This document shows, piece by piece, positions 34,904 to 42,492 of a stretch of DNA of 64,000 bases. Below the pieces are notes generated by a model. The model was given only the letters and a program-made list of their open reading frames with translations. It ran no database searches and was not told where the DNA came from. The stretch spans positions 27,628 to 91,627 of the forward strand of contig JAHQWK010000026.1 in NCBI GenBank assembly GCA_029856145.1. The letters are read 5' to 3'. Numbering within the stretch: the first letter of the stretch is position 1; the number at the start of each line of letters is the position of its first letter. This DNA is from Promethearchaeia archaeon. Its GTDB lineage: Archaea > Asgardarchaeota > Lokiarchaeia > Sigyniarchaeales > SOKP01. Made by a program: the position numbers and the translations under genes.

Positions 34904-35113
34904 TTGCGAAAAAAAACTGATCTTAATTTAATCATTGGAATTGTAATATTTTCAATTGGATTGGTTTCGGCTGCGTACAGCATTATAACATTAATTATAA
35001 GCTTATTGGTTTGGTACACGGGAATTATTGTATACGTGAAAGATCTACTATTTGAATTGGTGTTTATACTTCTTGGATTCCTTATAATTAGAAATCGCAA
35101 GATTAAGCAATAA
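34904..35113 (+). CDS. Small two-helix membrane protein
   Basis: A 69-residue frame from TTG at 34904: basic start MRKKTDLN, one long hydrophobic stretch (LIIGIVIFSIGLVSAAYSII and on to about residue 45), a short loop YVKDLL, then FELVFILLGFLIIRNRK. This gives two or three membrane helices with positive ends. The start is non-ATG; no in-frame ATG exists. It precedes a T-run terminator and the GTPase-LRR gene. Confidence 0.5.
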   Translation: MRKKTDLNLIIGIVIFSIGLVSAAYSIITLIISLLVWYTGIIVYVKDLLFELVFILLGFLIIRNRKIKQ

Positions 35114-35172
35114 CAAAGTAAAAATCGTGTAATAAAAAGAAAATTGAAATCCACTTAATTTTTTAATACTTC

Positions 35173-35181
35173 TTTTTTTTT
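35173..35181 (+). terminator. T-run terminator after the small membrane protein gene
   Basis: A run of nine T residues on the coding strand about 60 bp after the stop at 35113 and ahead of the next gene's promoter region. Archaeal transcription ends at such U-rich tracts without needing a hairpin. The identification rests on position and composition only. Confidence 0.4.
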
Positions 35182-35227
35182 ATTTTCCTAGATTCTTGAC
35201 ACTGGATTTATAATTCTAAACTATTAT

Positions 35228-38122
35228 ATGATTATTAATAAACGCAAAATAAAATCGATGAAAAATTCTCATATAGGAAATCTATTAAGTCAATATGGAG
35301 AAAATGTTAAGGGGATCTTAGCTGTTTTAGTTTATAAGAGGAGAGAATCGGCTCTTATAGAAGAAATTATAAATCCTCATATTGATGAGCCCCAAGTTCA
35401 TGTAAATTATAGTTTTATTAATGAATTAATTAAGAATCTTAAAAATGAATTTGGAGATGATAAAGACTTCCTGATAATTAGAGAACTATCCAGAAAAAAA
35501 GTGGTTTCATGTTCACTAGGGTTCAATTACATTCTAATAACAATAGCATCGAAAAAAACTTCTGATATCGAATTAAAAATATATTCCACTCACATTGCTG
35601 ATGAAATTGAGCGGTTAGAGGAAGAGACAGAACTAGAAAGTCTTAGTTTGAAGATCCCTGGTATTATAAAAGTATTTTCAAAAATAAAAAACGCTAAAAT
35701 TTCTACAAATAAACTCTCTTTAAAGGTTATAGTTCTTGGAGATTACCAAGTGGGTAAGACATCATTAATTAATGCATTCACTGATAAAAAATTTAAAGTC
35801 AGTTGGAATCCTACTGTCGGTTTTAATGTATACAAAAAGATTTTAAATATTGATGATACTGTTGTAATGAATTTAGCAATATGGGATACTGGAGGTTTTT
35901 CAAGCCAAATTTCTCCAACAAAAGAAAAGATTTTCAATTTCGCTGATGCTGCAATTATTGTTGTAGATAAAACACATCAAAATATTTTAAAAAGTATATT
36001 AAAATGGTATAATGAAATTAAAAACTCTTTAAATCAAGAAATACCAATTTTTTTAGCAATAACTAAGAATGATCTTAATGTAGAAGAGGGTCATTTAGAT
36101 TTAAAAAAAATTGAAGATTTTACAACAAATTATCAAATTGAGTATTTTTTAGTTTCAGCTAAAAATAGAGAGAATATGGATGAATTATTTTTTGAAATAA
36201 TTTATAAGATTATCAGTTTAAGAACAGAACAAAATTCTTATGGAGTATTTGAAGAAATTGATAAATATAAAGGTAATTATTTAACCCCCATAGAGATCAA
36301 TGCTTTGAAAGATTTAGAACACCTAATAATAGAAAGCTTAAATATTCAGGGTGGATACTTACAACAAATAGGAAGAAAAGTGGAAGAAAATGGAATCCCT
36401 GTAATTTATGAAATTGATCAAGCTTCATTTGGTGTTAAAATAGAAGATGGTAATGTTATTGGGTTAGGTTTATTCAATTGTTATTTAAAAACGCTACCTG
36501 AATCAATTTTTTCATTCAAATTCCTTAAAAAATTAAATTTGCGTTGTAATCAACTAATACAATTACCTGAGGTGATTCTGAGATTAGAATCTCTTGAATG
36601 GCTAGATCTTGCTTTAACAGATTTAAAAACTCTTTCGGAATCTATTGGAAATCTAAAGAAATTACGATTTTTGTATCTTGAAAATAATTCTTTAATAACT
36701 TTACCGAGTTCGATTGGAAATCTTGAATTTCTTCAAAATTTACATCTAGAAAACAATCCGATAAAATCTCTTCCAAATGAAATGAGTAATTTGCGATCCT
36801 TAGAGAAATTATGGTTAGAAGCACCAACTTATTTTTATAAAGGAGCATTAGAAGAATTACCTGAAGAATTTGGAGATCTTCCTTTCCTTCAAGTATTAGA
36901 TTTAAGTTCATGTGAAATAAAATATCTTCCCAATTCTTTTGGGAATCTTAAATCACTCAGGATTTTAGATCTATCAAATAATAAATTAGAATCCCTTCCA
37001 GATACATTTGGGAATTTAAAGATGTTAGAAATTTTAAACATAGGAAATAATAGGTTAAAGTTTCTCCCAGATTCGATAGGAGACCTTCCAAACTTAAAAC
37101 AAATATACGTATCCAAAAATCCATTACGAAAAAAAGCTTCTGAAAAATTTAAAGCCTTAGCATTGAAATCAAAAGGCTTGAAATATAAGAGATTGATAAA
37201 ACTTTCAAATATTTGCAAACAAGAAGAAGGAGTACAAAAAATTGAGAAAAATGGAATAAGCAAAAGAAAAACCGGAAATATCTTAAAACCATTGACTTAT
37301 GCTAGTACTGTGGCATTTTTAGGATTATTAACCTTTTTTTCATTTAAAATTAATTCTCAGACGCTTGATATTACGATATGGTCGCTGTTTGCTTTGGCAT
37401 TTTTTATAAATTTCTTGATTGGTACCTGTATTATTGCTAGTATATCAAGCTATTTTAAAGTTTCATCAATAGTTTTTACTCAAAAAATTATTAAAATCTT
37501 TGATATACTTGTAATTCTCTATTTTATTTGGGCTATACGTGCAATGATTAGAATATTTTTATCAATTGAGTTAATTCCCTCAGTAAATTTCTTATTTGAA
37601 TTCTCTGTTCCACAATGGATGCTAGACTTCTTAGTTAATCTAGGTTATAACGAAAGTTTGACGTTCTTAGAAAACATGGATATCTTTTTTGGACATTTCT
37701 ATTTAAAGATTTTCAGTATTGCGCTTGTTTTTTGGGCATTATATCGAAATGGATTTGGTCATATAAGAAAAACTATATTTGATGAAAAAGCAAATAAAAA
37801 TCTATGGATATTTCTAATTATTGGATTATTTGGAGCTTTATCTCTGGCAATTATGAATTATAGCAATTTAGCACCATTTTTAGGTATTGGATATAATATT
37901 GGAGTCATTATTGGTTCATCTCTTTTTGTTTGGGAGATCAATAAAGTTAAAAAAATGTTTTTTTATTATTATCTTTTGTTAATATTAGGTGGAATTGTTT
38001 TAATTTGGATTATTTCTTATTGGAACATTCTCTATTCATTGATAATAAGTGTTATTTTGATTTTCTTATTTTTTATACTTAGAACATTGCAACATAAAAA
38101 AATTAAATATTATCTGTACTGA
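35228..38122 (+). CDS. Ras-like GTPase fused to leucine-rich repeats and C-terminal membrane domain
   Basis: A 964-residue, four-part protein. Residues 1-130 resemble a longin/Roadblock platform (GILAVLVYKRRE, FNYILITIAS). Residues 165-340 are a small GTPase: G1 GDYQVGKT (171-178), G2 Thr in PTVG (about 196), G3 WDTGG (219-223), G4 TKND (279-282), G5 SAK (310-312). G3 has DTGG in place of DTAGQ, so the catalytic Gln is missing. Residues 430-650 are about eight LRRs of the LDLSNNKLESLP type. The last 270 residues form about eight membrane helices. Roco proteins put LRRs before the GTPase; here they follow it. Start ATG 35228, with an alternative Met at residue 11. Confidence 0.88.
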   Translation: MIINKRKIKSMKNSHIGNLLSQYGENVKGILAVLVYKRRESALIEEIINPHIDEPQVHVNYSFINELIKNLKNEFGDDKDFLIIRELSRKKVVSCSLGFNYILITIASKKTSDIELKIYSTHIADEIERLEEETELESLSLKIPGIIKVFSKIKNAKISTNKLSLKVIVLGDYQVGKTSLINAFTDKKFKVSWNPTVGFNVYKKILNIDDTVVMNLAIWDTGGFSSQISPTKEKIFNFADAAIIVVDKTHQNILKSILKWYNEIKNSLNQEIPIFLAITKNDLNVEEGHLDLKKIEDFTTNYQIEYFLVSAKNRENMDELFFEIIYKIISLRTEQNSYGVFEEIDKYKGNYLTPIEINALKDLEHLIIESLNIQGGYLQQIGRKVEENGIPVIYEIDQASFGVKIEDGNVIGLGLFNCYLKTLPESIFSFKFLKKLNLRCNQLIQLPEVILRLESLEWLDLALTDLKTLSESIGNLKKLRFLYLENNSLITLPSSIGNLEFLQNLHLENNPIKSLPNEMSNLRSLEKLWLEAPTYFYKGALEELPEEFGDLPFLQVLDLSSCEIKYLPNSFGNLKSLRILDLSNNKLESLPDTFGNLKMLEILNIGNNRLKFLPDSIGDLPNLKQIYVSKNPLRKKASEKFKALALKSKGLKYKRLIKLSNICKQEEGVQKIEKNGISKRKTGNILKPLTYASTVAFLGLLTFFSFKINSQTLDITIWSLFALAFFINFLIGTCIIASISSYFKVSSIVFTQKIIKIFDILVILYFIWAIRAMIRIFLSIELIPSVNFLFEFSVPQWMLDFLVNLGYNESLTFLENMDIFFGHFYLKIFSIALVFWALYRNGFGHIRKTIFDEKANKNLWIFLIIGLFGALSLAIMNYSNLAPFLGIGYNIGVIIGSSLFVWEINKVKKMFFYYYLLLILGGIVLIWIISYWNILYSLIISVILIFLFFILRTLQHKKIKYYLY

Positions 38123-38228
38123 ATTATCGTATTATTGAATAATTTTAGCTTTTTTTGAATAAAACTTTTATATTTCTTTCTATTATTCCATCTCAATAAT
38201 TAAAAATACTAAGTTAATATATGGCATA

Positions 38229-38609
38229 ATGCAAATAAACAAGGATAAAGATGAAAAAGAAGTAATTAAAAAAACTATTCTGGATTATTATCATGAGGGC
38301 CATGTCAAAAGTGATCCAGAGCTATACGAGAAGATTTTGCATGATAAATGGAAATTTTTCTTTTTTGATAAGGAGGGGCAATTTAGAATTGTTAATAAAG
38401 AAGAATATATGTCATGGTATGATCCTAAAAATGTGAATGAAAACTTAACTTGGAATACAGAATTTTATAACATTGATGTAACAGGGAATAATGCTGCAGT
38501 GAAACTAAAAATTGAAAATGAAGAAGTTGGTTATATTGATTACTTTAACCTTATGAAAATCGACGGTAAATGGTGGATCGTCCATAAGCTTTCTCATAGT
38601 ATTAAATAA
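38229..38609 (+). CDS. NTF2-like (SnoaL/lumazine-binding-type) protein
   Basis: A 126-residue cone-fold protein: VIKKTILDYYHEGHVKSDPE is the first helix, LHDKWKFFFF the pocket wall, AAVKLKIENEEVGYIDYFNL and KIDGKWWIVHKLSH the last strands. YFNLMKIDGKWWIVHK is typical of the putative lumazine-binding/NTF2-like group. Such proteins bind or modify small hydrophobic ligands. No catalytic pair is assigned. Start ATG 38229. Confidence 0.8.
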   Translation: MQINKDKDEKEVIKKTILDYYHEGHVKSDPELYEKILHDKWKFFFFDKEGQFRIVNKEEYMSWYDPKNVNENLTWNTEFYNIDVTGNNAAVKLKIENEEVGYIDYFNLMKIDGKWWIVHKLSHSIK

Positions 38610-38616
38610 TCTTCTT

Positions 38617-39399
38617 TTAATAGTTAAAATTAGCGTCGAATCCAAACAATGAATCTTGAATTTTAGTTTTAATCTCTTTTGATATATTTTTCACGATATC
38701 CTCATGAATATATTCTAAATATTCTAAGAGCACTTCTTTAATTATAGGTTCAATTTCTCTTGTTAATTCATCAATAATTTCATGTTTTTTTAAATAAGTA
38801 TCTTTGAAACTTTGTAAATAGTTCCTATTCAATTGTTTAAGCCATGCTTTCCCTTTAATTTCTAACATGCCCAGAATTTTTCTAGATTTTGCTGCATTAA
38901 AATGCTTAAACTCAAATTCATATTTAGTCAATTTCTCTTCAAAATGTCTAACAATTAGGGTTTTTTCTTTTAAATTCAATTCTGCTTTAGAATTCAAAAA
39001 AAGAATAATCATGAATTTATCAAATAGAAAAAAAATTTGAACTTTAATATTAGAGCCATGGATTTCTAAATTTGATATATTTTGAATATTTGTTTGTCCT
39101 GCAAATGATCTAAGTGAGCTAAAATACATTGAGATTAAGTCAATTTCTAAAAACGTTTTCTCATTTTCTGATAAATAAGATTTTATTGGCCCAAAGTTGT
39201 TTTTATTCTTAGAATCATATTCAATTACCATTAATGTATTTCCATATTGATCCGCGATTAGAACTCCAATTATGGGAGGAATTTTGTTAAAATTACAAGA
39301 GTTATAGGCACTTTCAGTTAAGATTTTTTCACGATTTTCTTTTAGTTTTTCATTTTTGTTATTTTCTTTTAGATAATAATTATTTTGACCTGTTTCCAT
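38617..39399 (-). CDS. Longin/Roadblock-like protein (260 aa)
   Basis: After a charged start (NNYYLKENNKNEKLKENREK), residues 40-155 read as a longin or Roadblock-type platform: IIGVLIADQYGNTLMVIEYD, FLEIDLISMYFSSLRSFAG, KVQIFFLFDKFMIILFLN. The last 100 residues are helical (IIDELTREIEPIIKEVLLEY). Proteins like this are frequent in Asgard genomes and are thought to bind small GTPases. It converges with the NTF2-like gene and lies near the GTPase-LRR gene, but a link is only suggested. Start ATG 39399. Confidence 0.6.
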   Translation of the reverse strand: METGQNNYYLKENNKNEKLKENREKILTESAYNSCNFNKIPPIIGVLIADQYGNTLMVIEYDSKNKNNFGPIKSYLSENEKTFLEIDLISMYFSSLRSFAGQTNIQNISNLEIHGSNIKVQIFFLFDKFMIILFLNSKAELNLKEKTLIVRHFEEKLTKYEFEFKHFNAAKSRKILGMLEIKGKAWLKQLNRNYLQSFKDTYLKKHEIIDELTREIEPIIKEVLLEYLEYIHEDIVKNISKEIKTKIQDSLFGFDANFNY

Positions 39400-39564
39400 T
39401 AAAGAGTCCTCAATTGATAGTAATCATAAAATTCAAGCATAAACAATTAAAAACACAAATCTCTTTAAAAATGTAAGAGAGATAAATGAATTTTGAAAAA
39501 AGTAAAGACTTAAAATAAAAAAAAAAAAACTCATAACATATTAAAGAGACAAGAATAGGTATGT

Positions 39565-39720
39565 ATGGTAGCAGGTGCTACAGTTATATCTCTCATCTCA
39601 ACAGCTTTACCTTTATTTACTATCCCTTTTTCTTATGTAATTAATAAAGAAACAATTTCAAAAAACGCCTTTATGGGAATAATAATAACTTTAATAGGAG
39701 TTTTAATCATTTTATTTTAA
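39565..39720 (+). pseudogene. C-terminal remnant of an EamA/DMT transporter
   Basis: A 51-codon frame beginning MVAGATVISLISTALPLFTI and ending LIGVLIILF reproduces the last two helices of an EamA-type drug/metabolite transporter (the ALPLFTIPFSYVINKE segment is typical of TM9-TM10). The remaining eight helices are absent upstream, where an in-frame stop occurs at about 39553. It is most likely a decayed gene end, although it could be translated as a small membrane peptide. Confidence 0.5.
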
Positions 39721-39966
39721 TAAATCCACACTTAAGCTGGTAATGTTAAATAGTTTTAAAAACTAAATTTTAAGTTAATTTTTTATTTATTTAAAGAAAA
39801 TATATATATGAATATATATACAAATTTCTTATATAAAAAAAGTATATATAAAAAAGGAAAAGATATGTCTTAATCATAACTTTTAAATATATACTTTTAT
39901 ATACAATAGTAGATATGAGTATATATTAAAATAAAATTAAATAAAAAAGGCGAAAAATACAAAATT

Positions 39967-40071
39967 ATGTCTGTTAAAAGTTTGTATGAAATTCTATTAG
40001 CTATTATTGGAATTTCGAGTTTAGCAGGACTTTGTATTGTTATTATGGTAATTGCTGGTCTATTTGTTTAG
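39967..40071 (+). CDS. Single-helix membrane peptide (34 aa)
   Basis: ATG at 39967, stop TAG 40069-40071. The product MSVKSLYEILLAIIGISSLA continues as one hydrophobic helix to LFV. Upstream (39800-39960) is a stretch rich in TATATA. The stop overlaps the end of the convergent NTF2-like gene. A similar one-helix peptide is encoded at 48775-48894. Coding is plausible but unproven. Confidence 0.35.
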   Translation: MSVKSLYEILLAIIGISSLAGLCIVIMVIAGLFV

Positions 40072-40346
40072 TTTTCTTTAGAGACCAAATAGAGACCAAA
40101 TTTTTTTCTATTGTCTTCTATATCTTCATAAATACACCATTCAGAAACAAGGTCATTTTCGATCCTAGCCTTCCAAATTACATAATCCTTTTCTAAAGAA
40201 TCTTTTGACAATTCCTTATATGAGTCATTTGCTCTATCAATAAAAATATGATCTTCAGTCTTAAGATTGGATAATCCTTTAATATCCTGATTATTAATAT
40301 ATTCATTAAACTGAAGAGCTATTAATTTTGGATCTTTTAATTTCAT
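40068..40346 (-). CDS. Short NTF2/SnoaL-like protein
   Basis: A 92-residue protein beginning MKLKDPKLIALQFNEYINNQ, then DHIFIDRANDSYKELSKDSL, the usual first helix and pocket of SnoaL-like polyketide cyclase relatives. ENDLVSEWCIYEDIEDNRKK is the fourth-strand region. Family members are about 110-130 residues, so the last strands are partly missing. The stop lies within a direct repeat of AGAGACCAAA (about 40079-40100), which may mark a small rearrangement that altered the C-terminus. Start ATG 40346. Confidence 0.6.
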   Translation of the reverse strand: MKLKDPKLIALQFNEYINNQDIKGLSNLKTEDHIFIDRANDSYKELSKDSLEKDYVIWKARIENDLVSEWCIYEDIEDNRKKFGLYLVSKEN

Positions 40347-40466
40347 TACAATTCTCTGTAGACTTAATAAGATTTATCTTATATAATATGGTAATTTTCT
40401 TATTCTATACAATATAAAATATTCTTAAAATTTATATTACTAATAATAAACTCTGTTTTGAATAAA

Positions 40467-40835
40467 ATGATTTTCCATACATTTGAAGAAGTTATGTGGT
40501 TTTTAGTCTTTTACCTCATAGTTCTGTTAGTAATGGCAATTTTCTTGAAACTTGCTTTGGGTTTCTTTAGTAAAGCGAGGAATACTAATTTTGGCAATGT
40601 TTTTTTAACGGCATTCTTAATTACTGTAACTTTTGCTTTAGTTTTTTTGTTTTTAGGAGGTTTGGTCGCTTGGTTGGTTGCTTTCATCATAGCATGGTTA
40701 CTTATTTGTGTCAGCCATAATGTAGGATTTTTAAGTGCAATTGTTATAACTGTTATAGCTTTTCTATTATATGTTCTTGTTGTTATCTTACTTAGTGCCT
40801 TATTGCATGTAACAATTAATATATGGCTATTCTAA
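40467..40835 (+). CDS. Small polytopic membrane protein
   Basis: 122 residues from ATG 40467 (a TTG three codons earlier, at 40458, is also in frame). Four hydrophobic segments: VMWFLVFYLIVLLVMAIFL, AFLITVTFALVFLFLGG, LVAWLVAFIIAWLLICV, AIVITVIAFLLYVLVVILLS. An arginine/lysine pair between the first two (KARNTNFGN) faces one side. No family motif. Confidence 0.6.
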   Translation: MIFHTFEEVMWFLVFYLIVLLVMAIFLKLALGFFSKARNTNFGNVFLTAFLITVTFALVFLFLGGLVAWLVAFIIAWLLICVSHNVGFLSAIVITVIAFLLYVLVVILLSALLHVTINIWLF

Positions 40836-40938
40836 ATCTCTTCTTTTCTTTTTTTATCTTATGAGTGAAGCCTTTGATGAAAAAATCAATTTTGGAAGAT
40901 CCGACATAAAAATTATATGAATCTTTTTTATCGACAAA

Positions 40939-40949
40939 AATATATAATA
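40939..40949 (+). promoter_or_regulatory. TATA box of the putative structured RNA
   Basis: The AAATATATAAT element at about 40939-40949 matches the archaeal TATA-box pattern and is the strongest such element in the gene-free stretch 40836-41502. A start site some 25 bp downstream, near 40970, would place it just before the folded segment described next. Confidence 0.4.
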
Positions 40950-40969
40950 ATCCCTTAATAGTGTGATTT

Positions 40970-41360
40970 AAATATGAATCCTTCAAAGTATATATTGTTC
41001 ATTCCTAACGGTTTGAACGTCGAGAAGAGGTATTGTTACCTCAATGCATTGGCACCGTAAGGTAATCAGTAGCGATATGAAAAGAGATTATGTGTAAAAG
41101 CATAATTCGAACTAAAATATAGGCCATTAGGTTTATATTCGGTGTTCGATCTGGCTAGTTCGCAAGAATTAGTAAGGTTATCAAACGATAACACTATTCA
41201 AAGAATAAGAAATTATTTTATGTATGGTATTTCTCTTCATGACGTAAATTGATTCAATGTTTTGTAAATTTTTCCACGAAAGTGAAAAAAAAATAATACC
41301 GTTTGCATGCGAAAACCTTCAGGTATTCATTTGCAACTTCTCGTCCCTTCTTTCTTAATA
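40970..41360 (+). ncRNA. Putative structured non-coding RNA, family unassigned
   Basis: This 390-base segment has no credible reading frame but many local helices with perfect arms: GAGGTA/TACCTC (41027-41042), GATTATG/CATAATT (41086-41107), AATATA/TATATT inside CGAAC/GTTCG (41108-41148), CTAGTTC-GCAA-GAATTAG (41155-41172), GTTATC/GATAAC (41177-41192), a CAC-GAAA-GTG loop (41275-41284) and AATACC/GGTATT (41295-41327). A long-range pair CGAGAAG/CTTCTCG joins 41021-41027 to 41337-41343; its last base is also first in the first hairpin. GCAA and GAAA are GNRA loops. It ends in T-rich DNA. The conserved cores of RNase P RNA and SRP RNA are not evident, so the class is open. Confidence 0.6.
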
Positions 41361-41502
41361 ACTTTTAAATTCAAACTTAGTTTTTGTGAAAGATTCACTA
41401 AATAAAATTAAAAAAAAATCAGCCTTTTTCTTTCTTTAGTAGCTTTAAAGAAAATATATATTTCTTAAGTAAGTATGTAAAGAAAAAATTTAAAACTAGA
41501 AC

Positions 41503-41694
41503 TCAGAATACTATATTTTTACTTCTCCATAATTTTACAAATTTTCTGAAGTCTTCAACAGAGATTCCTAAGTCATTATGTTCTTTCTTAGTCTTCTTCT
41601 TTTTTTTGATATGTGTCGGTTTGGATTTTACACTTAATTCCCAATCATAATAAGAATCTGGACTAGTCACAAGAAGAAGATTGAAACTATTCAA
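41503..41694 (-). CDS. Small hypothetical protein (63 aa)
   Basis: A 63-residue basic frame, start ATG 41694: MNSFNLLLVTSPDSYYDWEL, then a KKKKKTKKEH run and ISVEDFRKFVKLWRSKN. It has no recognisable domain. It lies in an otherwise gene-free region next to the folded RNA. Coding status is doubtful. Confidence 0.3.
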   Translation of the reverse strand: MNSFNLLLVTSPDSYYDWELSVKSKPTHIKKKKKTKKEHNDLGISVEDFRKFVKLWRSKNIVF

Positions 41695-41768
41695 TATAAG
41701 TTGAAGGAGTCCGACAAATTTTAGATAAATATATAGTAAAGAGTCCTGAAGAAAAAAAAATAACCTTT

Positions 41769-42248
41769 CTATTCGATCTCAATTCCACAACTGGGACATA
41801 TTTTAGCACTTTCTTCTATCTGTTTTCCACAATAAGAGCAATATTTAATGTTAAGTCCCTGAATCACATTAGGGTCCATAATTTTTTCCTGTTTTGAGGT
41901 TTTTCCATAAGTGTTTAAGAGTGAAAATAAATGAGAAAAAAGACCATTATACCAAGATTGTTTTAATTTTTCAACTCTAAATATATTTCGAGCAAGTGGT
42001 GTCGCTTCAACTCTAATTAATGTTTGGTTTCCTTCCAATGTATAAAAATTTATTAGAATTCTCTTTTTCCAATTTGGATCATGACCGGTGTTAGTCATCA
42101 TTGTTCCTTGTTTCGCCTTAATAAATATAGGTGGTGTTGATGTTTTAATTTTTGCTTTATATTGACCATTTAACCATTGTATTGTTAGATCAAATGCCTT
42201 ATGAGGATCTATTTGAACTTTTTCCTCATAAATTACATTTACTTTCAT
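41769..42248 (-). CDS. Protein with C-terminal zinc ribbon
   Basis: 159 residues, start ATG 42248. An N-terminal beta-rich domain (VNVIYEEKVQIDPHKAFDLT, ILINFYTLEGNQTLIRVEAT) has START/SRPBCC-like alternation. It is followed by a helix and a C-terminal zinc ribbon CSYCGKQIEESAKICPSCG. The same layout (about 130-residue beta domain plus terminal zinc ribbon) is seen at 56759-57268. Function unknown. Confidence 0.6.
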   Translation of the reverse strand: MKVNVIYEEKVQIDPHKAFDLTIQWLNGQYKAKIKTSTPPIFIKAKQGTMMTNTGHDPNWKKRILINFYTLEGNQTLIRVEATPLARNIFRVEKLKQSWYNGLFSHLFSLLNTYGKTSKQEKIMDPNVIQGLNIKYCSYCGKQIEESAKICPSCGIEIE

Positions 42249-42327
42249 AATTAATTTGTAATTCGTATTCTAAATTAAATTACCCATTTCTGTGATCTAT
42301 AAATTAATCAATAAGACTATGATAAAC

Positions 42328-42492
42328 TTAAATATAAAACCAAGGAAGTCCTCCAAAGACAGTGACAAACATTAATGTTACTCGTAGTATAATTCCTGGA
42401 AGAATATTTTTAGGTTTGGGACTTAAAAAAGCTATTAAAGCTTGTTGAAAAAATATTAATAAATAATCTATTGGAGAATAATAAACTATTAT
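42328..42492 (-). other. Open frame without standard start, overlapping the end of the permease gene
   Basis: A frame ending at TAA 42330-42328 reads back through IVYYSPIDYLLIFFQQALIA, then FLSPKPKNILPGIILRVTLM and FVTVFGGLPWFYI, with no stop until inside the permease gene. It has no ATG, GTG or TTG. The hydrophobic sequence looks protein-like. Either the permease continues into it through a frameshift near 42490, or it is a separate small membrane protein starting at ATA, or it is non-coding. Confidence 0.3.

Noticed and set aside
39780..39960. TATATA-rich tract as a possible origin of replication
   Set aside because: No ORB-type repeats or Orc1/Cdc6 gene adjacent; composition alone is not enough.
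41100..41175. tRNA-like segment with GTTCGATC resembling a T-loop
   Set aside because: No acceptor stem, anticodon arm or matching T-stem can be drawn.
40970..41360. RNase P or SRP RNA identity for the folded segment
   Set aside because: I could not find the conserved CR-I/CR-V cores of RNase P RNA, nor the helix 8 core of SRP RNA.
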